Assembly (NCBI RefSeq): GCF_050589685.1
Contig: NZ_JBNGOS010000024.1
Coordinates: forward strand, 43,559-107,558
Direction: 5' to 3'
From: Saccharicrinis sp050589685
GTDB lineage: Bacteria; Bacteroidota; Bacteroidia; Bacteroidales; Marinilabiliaceae
Length of the DNA stretch: 64,000 nucleotides
Numbering within the stretch: the first letter of the stretch is position 1; the number at the start of each line of letters is the position of its first letter. The translations under genes were made by a program, and so were the position numbers. This document shows, piece after piece, positions 8,896 through 17,092 of this stretch. The notes below the pieces were generated by a model. The model saw only the letters and a program-made list of their open reading frames with translations. It ran no database searches and was not told the origin of the DNA.

Positions 8896-10149
8896 ATGAT
8901 AATAGAGATAAAAGTCCCTTCCCCGGGAGAGTCCATTACCGAAGTAGAAATTGCCAGTTGGTTGGTGAACGATGGTGACGTGGTAAACAAAGACCAGGAA
9001 TTGGCAGAAATAGAATCAGACAAGGCCACACTTACCTTAAACGCGGACAAGGCCGGGAAAATTAAAATATTGGTAGAAGAGGAGCAAACGGTTGCAGTGG
9101 GTGAAATAGCCTGTACCATCGATACATCGGTTGCTCCCGAAGAAAGTTCGGAAGCAACTGTGCATGAGGAAACTCCGGCCACAGAAGCCCAAGCTCCTGA
9201 AACGAAAACAGCAGAAAAGAAACCTGTTTCCGAAGGACATGCAAAGGTTAAGGTAAGCCCGGTAGCCCAAAACCTTATGGAAGAGGAAGGATGGACGGTT
9301 GAAGATGTTATCAACGGACTGCATCGCATATCTAAAAAAGAAATTAATGCCATCAAAGCGCAAGGTGTGGACGGGGGGGCTGCACCGGTTGCGCAAGGAT
9401 TAGCTGCACAGCCCAAAGAACGCGAGCTGGGCCGGCAAAAAATGAGCTCCTTGCGTAAAAAGCTGAGTGCCCGTTTGGTAGCAGTAAAACAGGAAACCGC
9501 CATGTTGACCACTTTTAACGAGGTGGATATGGGCAACATTATGGCTATGCGCAAAAAGTACCAGAACTTGTTTGTGGAAAAGCATGGTGTCAAATTGGGT
9601 TTCATGTCTTTCTTTATTAAAGCATCGGCCCTGGCCATGCAAAAACACCCTATGGTAAATTCCATGATTGATGCTGACGAGATAGTAACGCCAAATTATG
9701 TGGATGTTTCCGTAGCGGTTCAAACACCAAAAGGATTGATGGTACCGGTAATCAGAAATACCGAATCATTAAGCCTGGCTCAAATAGAAGAAACGCTAAA
9801 GCAGTTGGCCGTTAAAGCCAGAGCCGGTAAAATTAGCCTGGACGAGATGACCGGTGGCACCTTTACCGTGACCAACGGAGGTGTGTTCGGTTCTATGCTT
9901 TCCACACCATTGATCAATCCCCCACAATCGGCCATATTGGGCATGCACAATATCGTTGAGCGACCAATGGCCGTAAATGGCAAGGTAGAGATCCGACCCA
10001 TTATGTACACCGCCTTATCCTATGACCATCGTATTATCGACGGGAAAGATTCCGTTGGTTTCTTGGTTACCTTAAAGAAAATGCTTGAAAACCCGGAACT
10101 GATGTTATCCGGTGGAGATGAGCTGGAGAAGATGGTGCTGGATTTGTAA
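8896..10149 (+). CDS. sucB: 2-oxoglutarate dehydrogenase E2, dihydrolipoyl succinyltransferase
   Basis: The 417-residue acyltransferase core of the 2-oxoglutarate dehydrogenase complex. The N-terminal lipoyl domain (1-77) has the lipoylated lysine K43 in ESDKAT. An Ala/Glu/Pro-rich linker (about 80-120) leads to the E3-binding peripheral domain (VSPVAQNLMEEEGW, about 118-150). The C-terminal catalytic domain ends with the signature SYDHRIIDG, giving H378 and D382. It lies downstream of sucA in the same direction. No E3 (lipoamide dehydrogenase) gene follows; a rho-independent terminator does. Very secure call. Confidence 0.97.
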   Translation: MIIEIKVPSPGESITEVEIASWLVNDGDVVNKDQELAEIESDKATLTLNADKAGKIKILVEEEQTVAVGEIACTIDTSVAPEESSEATVHEETPATEAQAPETKTAEKKPVSEGHAKVKVSPVAQNLMEEEGWTVEDVINGLHRISKKEINAIKAQGVDGGAAPVAQGLAAQPKERELGRQKMSSLRKKLSARLVAVKQETAMLTTFNEVDMGNIMAMRKKYQNLFVEKHGVKLGFMSFFIKASALAMQKHPMVNSMIDADEIVTPNYVDVSVAVQTPKGLMVPVIRNTESLSLAQIEETLKQLAVKARAGKISLDEMTGGTFTVTNGGVFGSMLSTPLINPPQSAILGMHNIVERPMAVNGKVEIRPIMYTALSYDHRIIDGKDSVGFLVTLKKMLENPELMLSGGDELEKMVLDL

Positions 10150-10227
10150 AAAAAATTAACGTATACCCAATGTATATTAAAAAAATATTGGAAGCCTTAA
10201 ACTGAATATTTATTTAGGATATAGAAG

Positions 10228-10272
10228 AAATCCCGTAGAGATGCCAATGGGTGTAATCTACGGGATTTTTTT
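10228..10272 (+). terminator. Rho-independent terminator after sucB
   Basis: AAATCCCGTAGA (10228-10239) pairs with TCTACGGGATTT and is followed by a run of Ts (to 10272), 79 bp after the sucB stop. It is a strong stem with a roughly 17-nt loop. Confidence 0.9.
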
Positions 10273-10724
10273 GCCTATCGCCTGCGGTTTTAGGTATCAC
10301 TAAAATTTGAATGCTGCTGACAAAAGAGAGATGATTTAAAAATGGCGCCCAACGCTTAAAAAAAACGAAAGAAAACGATTTTGGTGGAGATCGGGTTATG
10401 ATAAAATAAACGAACGCACAACAAACAGAGTATAAACGTAATGGGGGTGTGGTACCATAAATGCACGGATTTACGGTTAATAAACAGCAGTGTATATTCG
10501 AAGGATGGTGCATGAAATGCCATACTACGCATACACTAGGTCACTAGTACGTCAGATAGTTAGGTTATTATCACATAAGGAATTAAATGTGGAAAGATAT
10601 GGAAGTAATTTTTATCAGCGGTATTTTTATGTCTTTCTTCATTGTTTTTTGTTACGGGATTATTTTCTTAACTTAAGCAACAGTTGAATAAAATCTTATT
10701 CATTGTCTTGTCTTAAAGTATAAA

Positions 10725-10853
10725 TTATCTAATCAATTTCCACATGAAGCCGACATGGTCGGAGTAATTATGCGGGTCTATATACTGTTTTGCCAATTCT
10801 TTACGTAGAACAATAACATGGCTGTAATTGCACCGATTATCAGGATTTTCTAA
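10725..10853 (-). pseudogene. Possible C-terminal remnant of a lost gene
   Basis: The 592-bp stretch between the sucB terminator and the tricorn gene holds no convincing gene. On the minus strand, however, 42 codons read without interruption into a TAA stop at 10725 and look protein-like (ending HNYSDHVGFMWKLIR, with an upstream HVIVLRKELAKQY). An in-frame stop lies just upstream at 10854-10856, and the only ATG is ten codons from the end. I do not recognise the family. It may be the tail of a decayed gene or a chance open frame. Nothing else is supported between 10273 and 10724. Confidence 0.3.
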
Positions 10854-10864
10854 ATATTAAAAGA

Positions 10865-13800
10865 ATGAAAAATATAGTATTGTTGTGTGTTGCATTAACT
10901 TTTTCGTTAGGAGTATCAGGACAGATAAGTGCCAAACTGATGCGTTACATGGATATTTCCGAAACGCAAATAACCTTTGTATACGGAGGGGATATTTGGA
11001 TTGTTGACAAAAATGGAGGAACGGCCATGCAAATCACGCATTCGCCAGGAGAAGAATCCTGGCCAAAATTTTCTCCCAACGGACAAGAAATTGCATATAC
11101 AGCCAGATACAATGGTAATTCAGATGTCTATGTGGTTTCTGTAAAAGGAGGTATACCTAACAGGGTTACCTACAATTCTTTTTCTGACAGGATGATTGAT
11201 TGGCATCCGGATGGTCAACAGATCTTGTTTGCCTCAGGCAGAAATAGCGGCATTGGCAGGTTAAATAAATTCTTTATGGTGGATAAAAAAGGTGGATTGC
11301 CTGAAGAGTTAAGCATCCCTTATGGAGAGCTTGCTTCCTTTTCTCCGGATGGGAAACAATTGGCATATATCACTAAAATAACCGAGAACTATCCTTTTAA
11401 AAGATACAGGGGAGGTCTTACTTCCGATATCATTATTTACGACTTTAATACCCGCAAAACAGAAAGAGTAACAACTGATGAGGCAAATGATGGCAAACCG
11501 GCCTGGATTGACAAGAAGGTTTATTTTTTATCGGACAGGGATGCGAATATGCGCTTAAATATTTGGGAATATAATCCGGCCACAAAGGCTAAAACCCAGA
11601 TAACTAAACATAAAAATTTCGACATTTCATTTTTATCCGGAAGTAAAACAGAACTGATTTACGAAATTGGTGGCGAGTTGTATGTGATGGATGCTTCAAC
11701 GCAATTATCACGGAAGGTGGATGTAAAGATAGTCAGTGATTTGTCTGTTGAAATACCAAGGATCAAATACGTAGGTAAAAAAATCTCTAATGCTTCAGCT
11801 TCACCCGGAGGCACCCGTATCGCCTTCGAAGCGAGGGGCGAGTTGTTTAATGTTCCGGTGAAGGAAGGTTATACACTCAATATAACACAATCAAGCGGAG
11901 CTTTTGATCAAAATCCGGCCTGGTCGCCGGATGGCAAAACCATTGCCTATTGGAGTGACAGATCGGGAGAGTATGAAATTTGGTTGCAAGACACACAAAC
12001 TAACAACCAACCCCAAAAACTAACCCGGCGGGGAAAAGGTTTTGGCTACAAGATACACTGGTCACCCGATAGTAAAATGATGGCCTTTATTGACGAGACC
12101 AATACTATTTGGGTAATAGATGCAGATAACGGGGAACTTACAAAAGCAGGCAAGAGCCAATGGAATATTGGCCATTCTTCAAGGTTTGGTTTTCAGCTTT
12201 CGTGGTCACCCGATTCTAAATGGTTGGCATATAGTCTGGGATTGGAAAATAGCAATGAAGCAGTGATGGTTTACAACGTAGAAAAAAAGGTTCAACAGCA
12301 GCTAACCAGCGGTTTTTACGACGACACCTATCCGGTATTTAGCCAGGATGGTAAGTATATTTTCTACCTGACCAAAAGGAGTATGAATGCCGCCTATTCT
12401 TCGTTAGGTGACGGAACCTGGATATACCCCAATAGTACCCAAATTGCTTCCATAGCATTAAAAAAGGATATTCCGCTTTTACTTAAGGCCAAAAACGATA
12501 CCGTAGCCCTAAAAGAGGATAAAAGTAACAGCGATTCCGAGAAGAAGGAAAAAGAGAATGGAAAGAATGATGAGGCAAAGAAGGTTAACGGAAAAGATGA
12601 TGAGAAAAATGCGAATGGAGAAAAGAATGCCAAAGGGATTAAAGTTGAAATAGATTTTACAGATGCCGAAGCACGCATGGAAGTTCTTCCTCCCAAAGCA
12701 GGTAATATAAGCAGGCTGGCAACATTTAAAGGCAAGCTGGTGTTTTTACGCAGGCCCAATACGGGTTCGGGCAACAAAACGAGTTCACTTTACCTTTTCG
12801 ATTTGAAAAAACATGAGGAGAAAAAAATAATGGATAATGTGAGCCATGTCTCTGTTACGGCCGACGGAAAGGCTATGTTGGTAGGATCAAACGGTAAATA
12901 CGGAATCATTAAGCCAGCTCCATCCCAAAAAATAGACAAACCCGTTCCGACCAATGATATGGTGATGAACTGGGTTCCAAAAGAAGAGTGGAAGCAGATA
13001 TTTGCCGACACCTGGCGCAGGCACCGCGATTTCTTCTACGATCCCAACATGCAGGGTGTCGATTGGAAGACCATGCGTGACCGATATGGTAAGCTAGTTG
13101 AAGATGCCAGAACAAGGTGGGATATCAACATCATTCAGGCTAGCTTGGTAGCAGAGCTTAGTGCCGGTCATACTTATGCAAGTGGAGGTGAAATGGAAAG
13201 TGCGCCTTCCACACAAGGAGGATACTTAGGAATTGACTGGACAAAAGAAGAAAAGCTTTATAAAATTAAACGAATTGTTCAACCAGCCAATTGGGATACA
13301 AAGGTGCGTTCTCCATTTGATAAACCCGGGGTTAAAGTAATGGTAGGTGATTATATTCACTCTGTAAATGGTATTCCTTTGGATCCGGATGTAGATCCTT
13401 ATGCGGCGTTTGAAGGTCTGGGAGGGAAAACAATTTTGCTCAAAATTTCTTCATCGGGTAAAGAAAATGAAGCCAAAGACGTGGTTGTTAAATGTATGAC
13501 TGGTGGTCAGGAACGAACATTGCGATATCTGGAGTGGATAGAAAATAACCGAAAAATGGTTGATGAACTATCCGACGGGCAACTGGGATACATATATATG
13601 TCTAACACTTCGAGCCAGGGACAGATGGAACTGGTCAGCATGTATTACGGACAGCTCGATAAAAAAGGATTTATTATTGACGAGCGGTTTAACGGAGGAG
13701 GGCAGTTAGCCGACAGGTTCCTGGAACTACTGCAGCGCCCTGTTAATTGTCATCTGCATTGGCGTCATGGTAAGGACCACAGGAACCCTATTAAAACCAA

Positions 13801-14197
13801 CACAGGCCCAATGGGAATGCTGATTAATGGATGGGCAGGTTCTGGTGGTGATGGTCTGCCGTGGGCCTTCCAGGAACTTAAAGCCGGGCCTATTGTTGGA
13901 GAACGCACATTGGGTATTTTGGTTGGGCCGGCTACCGGTCACCGGTTGATTGATGGAGGATCCATTACGGTCCCAGGAGCCAGGTTGTACGATAACGATG
14001 GTCACTGGTTCTGGGAAGGAGAAGGGGTTAGACCTGATTTTAAAGTGTGGGACGATCCAAATATCCTGATGCAGGGAAGAGATCCGCAAATGGAAAAGGT
14101 GGTGGAAGAAGTACTTAAAGAAGTGAAGCATAACAAGCACCTGATTACTCCGGCTCCTCCGCTGGAAGATCGCAGCGCTAAAGGGCTGCAACAATAG
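10865..14197 (+). CDS. Secreted tricorn-type protease (S41 family)
   Basis: 1110 residues. A signal peptide (1-19, ending VSGQ) directs export. Residues about 25-330 form a first beta-propeller of PD40-like repeats (FSPNGQEIAYTA, FSPDGKQLAYIT), and about 330-690 a second with the same repeat type. The two are separated from the core by a Lys/Asn/Glu-rich low-complexity linker near 555-595. A helical segment (about 700-790) carries the catalytic histidine H769 in SAGHTYASGG. A PDZ-like domain follows. The S41-type hydrolase domain has the nucleophile S993 in AGSGGDG. Tricorn homologues trim peptides into short oligopeptides. The archaeal enzyme is cytoplasmic, whereas Bacteroidota versions are usually exported, as here. 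No operon partner is evident. Confidence 0.92.
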   Translation: MKNIVLLCVALTFSLGVSGQISAKLMRYMDISETQITFVYGGDIWIVDKNGGTAMQITHSPGEESWPKFSPNGQEIAYTARYNGNSDVYVVSVKGGIPNRVTYNSFSDRMIDWHPDGQQILFASGRNSGIGRLNKFFMVDKKGGLPEELSIPYGELASFSPDGKQLAYITKITENYPFKRYRGGLTSDIIIYDFNTRKTERVTTDEANDGKPAWIDKKVYFLSDRDANMRLNIWEYNPATKAKTQITKHKNFDISFLSGSKTELIYEIGGELYVMDASTQLSRKVDVKIVSDLSVEIPRIKYVGKKISNASASPGGTRIAFEARGELFNVPVKEGYTLNITQSSGAFDQNPAWSPDGKTIAYWSDRSGEYEIWLQDTQTNNQPQKLTRRGKGFGYKIHWSPDSKMMAFIDETNTIWVIDADNGELTKAGKSQWNIGHSSRFGFQLSWSPDSKWLAYSLGLENSNEAVMVYNVEKKVQQQLTSGFYDDTYPVFSQDGKYIFYLTKRSMNAAYSSLGDGTWIYPNSTQIASIALKKDIPLLLKAKNDTVALKEDKSNSDSEKKEKENGKNDEAKKVNGKDDEKNANGEKNAKGIKVEIDFTDAEARMEVLPPKAGNISRLATFKGKLVFLRRPNTGSGNKTSSLYLFDLKKHEEKKIMDNVSHVSVTADGKAMLVGSNGKYGIIKPAPSQKIDKPVPTNDMVMNWVPKEEWKQIFADTWRRHRDFFYDPNMQGVDWKTMRDRYGKLVEDARTRWDINIIQASLVAELSAGHTYASGGEMESAPSTQGGYLGIDWTKEEKLYKIKRIVQPANWDTKVRSPFDKPGVKVMVGDYIHSVNGIPLDPDVDPYAAFEGLGGKTILLKISSSGKENEAKDVVVKCMTGGQERTLRYLEWIENNRKMVDELSDGQLGYIYMSNTSSQGQMELVSMYYGQLDKKGFIIDERFNGGGQLADRFLELLQRPVNCHLHWRHGKDHRNPIKTNTGPMGMLINGWAGSGGDGLPWAFQELKAGPIVGERTLGILVGPATGHRLIDGGSITVPGARLYDNDGHWFWEGEGVRPDFKVWDDPNILMQGRDPQMEKVVEEVLKEVKHNKHLITPAPPLEDRSAKGLQQ

Positions 14198-14251
14198 CAG
14201 TTGATCAATGGTTGTTAGTCAATGGTGATTGGTGGCGACGTATTTAGGTCT

Positions 14252-14281
14252 CTTCCCTTTGCTACAGAGAGCAAGGGGAAG
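14252..14281. repeat. Small hairpin between tricorn and DUF4395 genes
   Basis: CTTCCCtTTGCT pairs with AGCAAgGGGAAG around a 6-nt loop, in the 149-bp convergent gap. No T-run follows. The sequence resembles a second hairpin at 23971-24002 (same polypurine/polypyrimidine arms and a similar CAGAG loop), so both may belong to one small repeat family. It may act as a shared terminator. Confidence 0.45.
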
Positions 14282-14346
14282 TACCACACCATTGGTTTGG
14301 ATATGGGTTGCTTCACCCTTGATTAACCGATGACTGTTAGGCTAAA

Positions 14347-14880
14347 CTAAACCTCGCATGCATCGCCCATACAATTTGGTTTTTCTTCCGGTGTTTTCAT
14401 CAAACCTATTTTAACAGATAAGTGATATAACTTACATCCGATGCAAATACCAAATGCTGTTTCTGAAAATAACAGCACCAGGCAAATCAGGCACATGATG
14501 CAGATAGGCTCAAAGTAACTTACATCCTTCAGTAAATAAAATGAAAGGATAAATATAGCGCCGGATAAGGCACTGCCCAAACTCCAGGCGAAGCGTTTTT
14601 GTATGGCTCCAATATGCAACGGGCTTTGCTTCCGGACAAAAAGCCATGATAAAAATACGGTAGGCGCAAATTTTGGATTAACCAATACCGCTACTAAAAA
14701 GTTAAATAACAGAAAACCCGAAATATACGGAAGTACAATATAGTTTTTAATGACGAAGGCATTCACAAATGCAATAAATCCCAATAAAAGCATTAAGCCG
14801 GAATTTCCTCTTACAACACGTTCGTTGAGAACCTTAAAGTTTTTATCTTCAACGTATTCACCAAAATTAAATATAGACAT
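14347..14880 (-). CDS. DUF4395 integral membrane protein
   Basis: A 177-residue protein with about four hydrophobic segments (near 27-45, 49-67, 96-117 and 122-142). The DUF4395 pattern is clear: an N-terminal ERVVRGNSG, a central VNPKFAPTVFLSWLF, and the C-terminal ICIGCKLY cysteine pair next to the last membrane span. A CMGDACEV tail adds two cysteines. Function is unknown; the family is often found near thiol/sulfur-related genes. The gene is monocistronic and transcribed towards the tricorn gene. A TATATTTG box lies 29 bp upstream of the ATG on the same strand. Confidence 0.85.
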   Translation of the reverse strand: MSIFNFGEYVEDKNFKVLNERVVRGNSGLMLLLGFIAFVNAFVIKNYIVLPYISGFLLFNFLVAVLVNPKFAPTVFLSWLFVRKQSPLHIGAIQKRFAWSLGSALSGAIFILSFYLLKDVSYFEPICIMCLICLVLLFSETAFGICIGCKLYHLSVKIGLMKTPEEKPNCMGDACEV

Positions 14881-14908
14881 ATTATTTTAATTAATATTTT
14901 TAATCCGG

Positions 14909-14916
14909 CAAATATA
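14909..14916 (-). promoter_or_regulatory. Putative -7 box (TATATTTG) for DUF4395 gene
   Basis: Matches the Bacteroidota -7 consensus TAnnTTTG on the minus strand, 29 bp upstream of the start codon. No matching -33 TTTG was found at the expected distance, so this is only suggestive. Confidence 0.4.
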
Positions 14917-15008
14917 TACTTATAATCTACATAATGGTTCTGTCATGCCAAATATAATCACATCTTTCCTGTCTCCGTCTTTTTCTTATGGCTCTCTGCT
15001 CTCTACCT

Positions 15009-15281
15009 CTATTTCCACTCCGGGTTCCTTTTATCTTCCGGGGTGATGTTCCGGCAATACATCTTCATGTCGTGGAAACTAACGCCAATTTCATCAAAGT
15101 TTTTTTGGGCTTGGGCAAGAGAAACAAGGTTGCAACTATATTGAAGATTAGGATCGTTAAACTGCAAGGGATCATCTTCCCAATAGCATATTTGGCAAAT
15201 CTCCAATTCTAATCTTTTTTCCGGATTTAAAGAATTGTATCCGCAGCAAGGGCAATATTCGTTTAGCGCTATTTTTTTCAT
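15009..15281 (-). CDS. Small CPCC-type cysteine-rich protein
   Basis: The open frame extends to 15566, but the conserved domain begins at the ATG at 15281 (MKKIALNEYCPCCGYNSL), giving 90 residues. The longer version would overlap the divergent sulfatase start and adds only hydrophobic, low-quality sequence. CPCC near the N-terminus plus CQICYWEDD is the hallmark of the Cys-rich CPCC family (a zinc-ribbon-like fold), and the tail NITPEDKRNP also fits. Function is unknown. The gene is probably monocistronic, with a TATATTTG box just upstream at 15288-15295. Confidence 0.8.
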   Translation of the reverse strand: MKKIALNEYCPCCGYNSLNPEKRLELEICQICYWEDDPLQFNDPNLQYSCNLVSLAQAQKNFDEIGVSFHDMKMYCRNITPEDKRNPEWK

Positions 15282-15287
15282 TAAGGG

Positions 15288-15295
15288 CAAATATA
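15288..15295 (-). promoter_or_regulatory. Putative -7 box (TATATTTG) for CPCC gene
   Basis: TAnnTTTG match on the minus strand only 6 bp before the ATG at 15281. If used, the mRNA would be nearly leaderless. The match could be chance, as the region is AT-rich. Confidence 0.25.
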
Positions 15296-15462
15296 GTAAA
15301 GGCTTGAGTAAAAATAACAATTTAGCCCAATATACTACCCAACTATTACCCATAAACCACCTATTTAAATTAACAGATACATTTAATTTTGCTTGATCAA
15401 TTATATTTGATGTCAATTTTACTGGAAATTGTACTCTAAAATAATTCTCAAAATAGAAATAT

Positions 15463-16941
15463 ATGAACAACGGCATTTTTAGGCGCTCTACGCTACTTTT
15501 TTTGATGATGTGCTTTTTTTTAAGTTCATGTAAAAACAACACTGAACAACAGGAGAAAAGTATCATTTTAACAGGTAAACCTAACGTTATTTTAGTCGTT
15601 TCCGATGATCATGGAAAAGATGCTTTGGGCTGTTATGGTAATCCCATTATTCAAACACCAAATCTGGATAAATTGGCTTCGGAAGGTGTATTGTTCAATA
15701 ACGCCTACTGTACAAGTGCAAGTTGCGCAGCGAGCCGCTCAGTAATTTTGACCGGTCAGTTTGGACACGCAACCGGCTCCTATGGTCACGTTCACGACTA
15801 TCACCATTTCAGTACCTTCGACAATGTTAAAGCATTACCTGTTTTAATGGAAGAGGCCGGTTATGTCACAGCAAGAATAGGAAAATATCATGTGGCACCG
15901 GAATCGGTTTATCATTTCCAGGAAGTGTTAGAGGCTGACCCGAGAAATACGGTTGAAATGGCCGAAAAGTGCGAAGGTGTGTTAAATACTGACAAGCCTT
16001 TTTTCTTGTATTTTTGCCCGGATGACCCACACCGTGGTCATCCTTTTAAACCGGAGAAATGGGATATGCCCAATACCTTTGGTAATAAAAAAGAAGGCTA
16101 TGCTGGTGTTGAAACTAAGGTGTATGATCCGAAGGATGTGATTGTGCCGGAATATCTGCCGGATACAAAACAATCCAGAGAAGAAATTGCAGAATATTAC
16201 CAGAGTATCTCCCGTGTTGACCAAGGTTTTGGCAAGCTAATGGGTATGTTGGAGGCTACGGGTAAAATAGACAATACTATCATTATTTATATTTCTGATA
16301 ACGGGATGGCTTTTCCAGGCGCAAAAACAACGGTTTATGAGCCAGGTATTCAGTTGCCATGTATTATTAAAGATCCTACAACTAGATTAGCAGGCACAGT
16401 AAACAATGCCATGATTTCGTGGGTAGACTTAACACCTTCTATTTTGGACATGACGGGAATTGAATATAAGCCGGAAGATTTTCATGGAAGTTCATTTCAA
16501 GAAACGCTTGAAACCGGTAACGCGGATGGTTGGGATCATGTCTATGCCTCGCATACATTCCACGAAATAACCATGTATTATCCTATGCGTGCCATTCGCA
16601 GCGATAAGTATAAGCTGATCTGGAACACAGCCTGGCGTTTGGAATACCCATTTGCATCTGACTTATGGGCATCTTCCACCTGGCAAGGCGTCTACAGGGC
16701 CAAGGAACAATACTACGGAAACAGAAAGGTGGATGATTATCTTTTCCGCCCGGAGTTTGAATTGTTTGATTTATCTGTTGATCCTTGGGAAGCCAAAAAC
16801 CTGGCACAAGAGAAAGAATATGCCGAAGTATTGGAATCGATGAAGGCAAAACTGAAAGACTATCAGATGACAACAAGAGATCCATGGATTATCCTGTGGG
16901 ATCATGATAACTCGATGCAAGGAACCGGCGTGAATTTGTAA
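15463..16941 (+). CDS. Lipoprotein sulfatase, S1_8-type (sulfamidase-like)
   Basis: 492 residues. The signal peptide ends in a lipobox (FFLSSC), so it is a lipoprotein. The alkaline-phosphatase-fold sulfatase domain starts PNVILVVSDDHG. The formylglycine motif is SCAASRSVILTG with C88 as the modified residue: CxAxR, where most sulfatases have CxPxR (the Ala variant is allowed in the family pattern). Downstream motifs closely track human N-sulfoglucosamine sulfohydrolase: DYHHFSTFDNV, IGKYHVAPESVY, DDPHRGH, RVDQGFG, SDNGMAFPG and SHTFHEITMYYPMRAIR. This supports SulfAtlas S1_8. Likely substrates are sulfated amino sugars or, in marine Bacteroidota, ulvan-type oligosaccharides. It needs a maturase (anSME or FGE), which is not in the window. 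It is the first gene of the polysaccharide cluster. Confidence 0.9.
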   Translation: MNNGIFRRSTLLFLMMCFFLSSCKNNTEQQEKSIILTGKPNVILVVSDDHGKDALGCYGNPIIQTPNLDKLASEGVLFNNAYCTSASCAASRSVILTGQFGHATGSYGHVHDYHHFSTFDNVKALPVLMEEAGYVTARIGKYHVAPESVYHFQEVLEADPRNTVEMAEKCEGVLNTDKPFFLYFCPDDPHRGHPFKPEKWDMPNTFGNKKEGYAGVETKVYDPKDVIVPEYLPDTKQSREEIAEYYQSISRVDQGFGKLMGMLEATGKIDNTIIIYISDNGMAFPGAKTTVYEPGIQLPCIIKDPTTRLAGTVNNAMISWVDLTPSILDMTGIEYKPEDFHGSSFQETLETGNADGWDHVYASHTFHEITMYYPMRAIRSDKYKLIWNTAWRLEYPFASDLWASSTWQGVYRAKEQYYGNRKVDDYLFRPEFELFDLSVDPWEAKNLAQEKEYAEVLESMKAKLKDYQMTTRDPWIILWDHDNSMQGTGVNL

Positions 16942-16968
16942 ATAATAATCGAGGGTTTCAATAATTAC

Positions 16969-16992
16969 GAGACCTTTTGGGTACTCTTTTTT
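16969..16992 (+). terminator. Weak terminator after the first sulfatase
   Basis: Short imperfect stem GAG-a-CC/GG-gta-CTC with a TTTT loop, followed by seven Ts, 27 bp downstream of the sulfatase stop. The stem is short, so confidence is low. Confidence 0.4.
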
Positions 16993-17092
16993 TAATGAGG
17001 TGATATTCCCTTAAAATCACAATATTATCTGCCTTATCGGAATACGTATTTTAATGTATTATTGATAATTGAATTTCTAATAAAGCGTCAAA

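Noticed and set aside
8868..9665. 265-codon minus-strand open frame inside sucB
   Set aside because: Antisense shadow of the lipoyl and linker regions; Ala/Ser/Thr-biased and without domains.
10490..10687. 65-codon plus-strand open frame in the sucB-tricorn gap
   Set aside because: No ribosome site, no family resemblance and aromatic-rich composition typical of chance translation of AT-rich DNA.
12394..12777. 127-codon minus-strand open frame rich in Ser/Phe inside the tricorn gene
   Set aside because: It is the complement of the Lys/Glu-rich low-complexity linker, which automatically gives Phe/Ser-rich antisense frames.
15282..15566. N-terminal extension of the CPCC protein to 185 residues
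   Set aside because: The extension overlaps the start of the divergent sulfatase, is low-complexity hydrophobic, and the family domain begins at the internal ATG at 15281.
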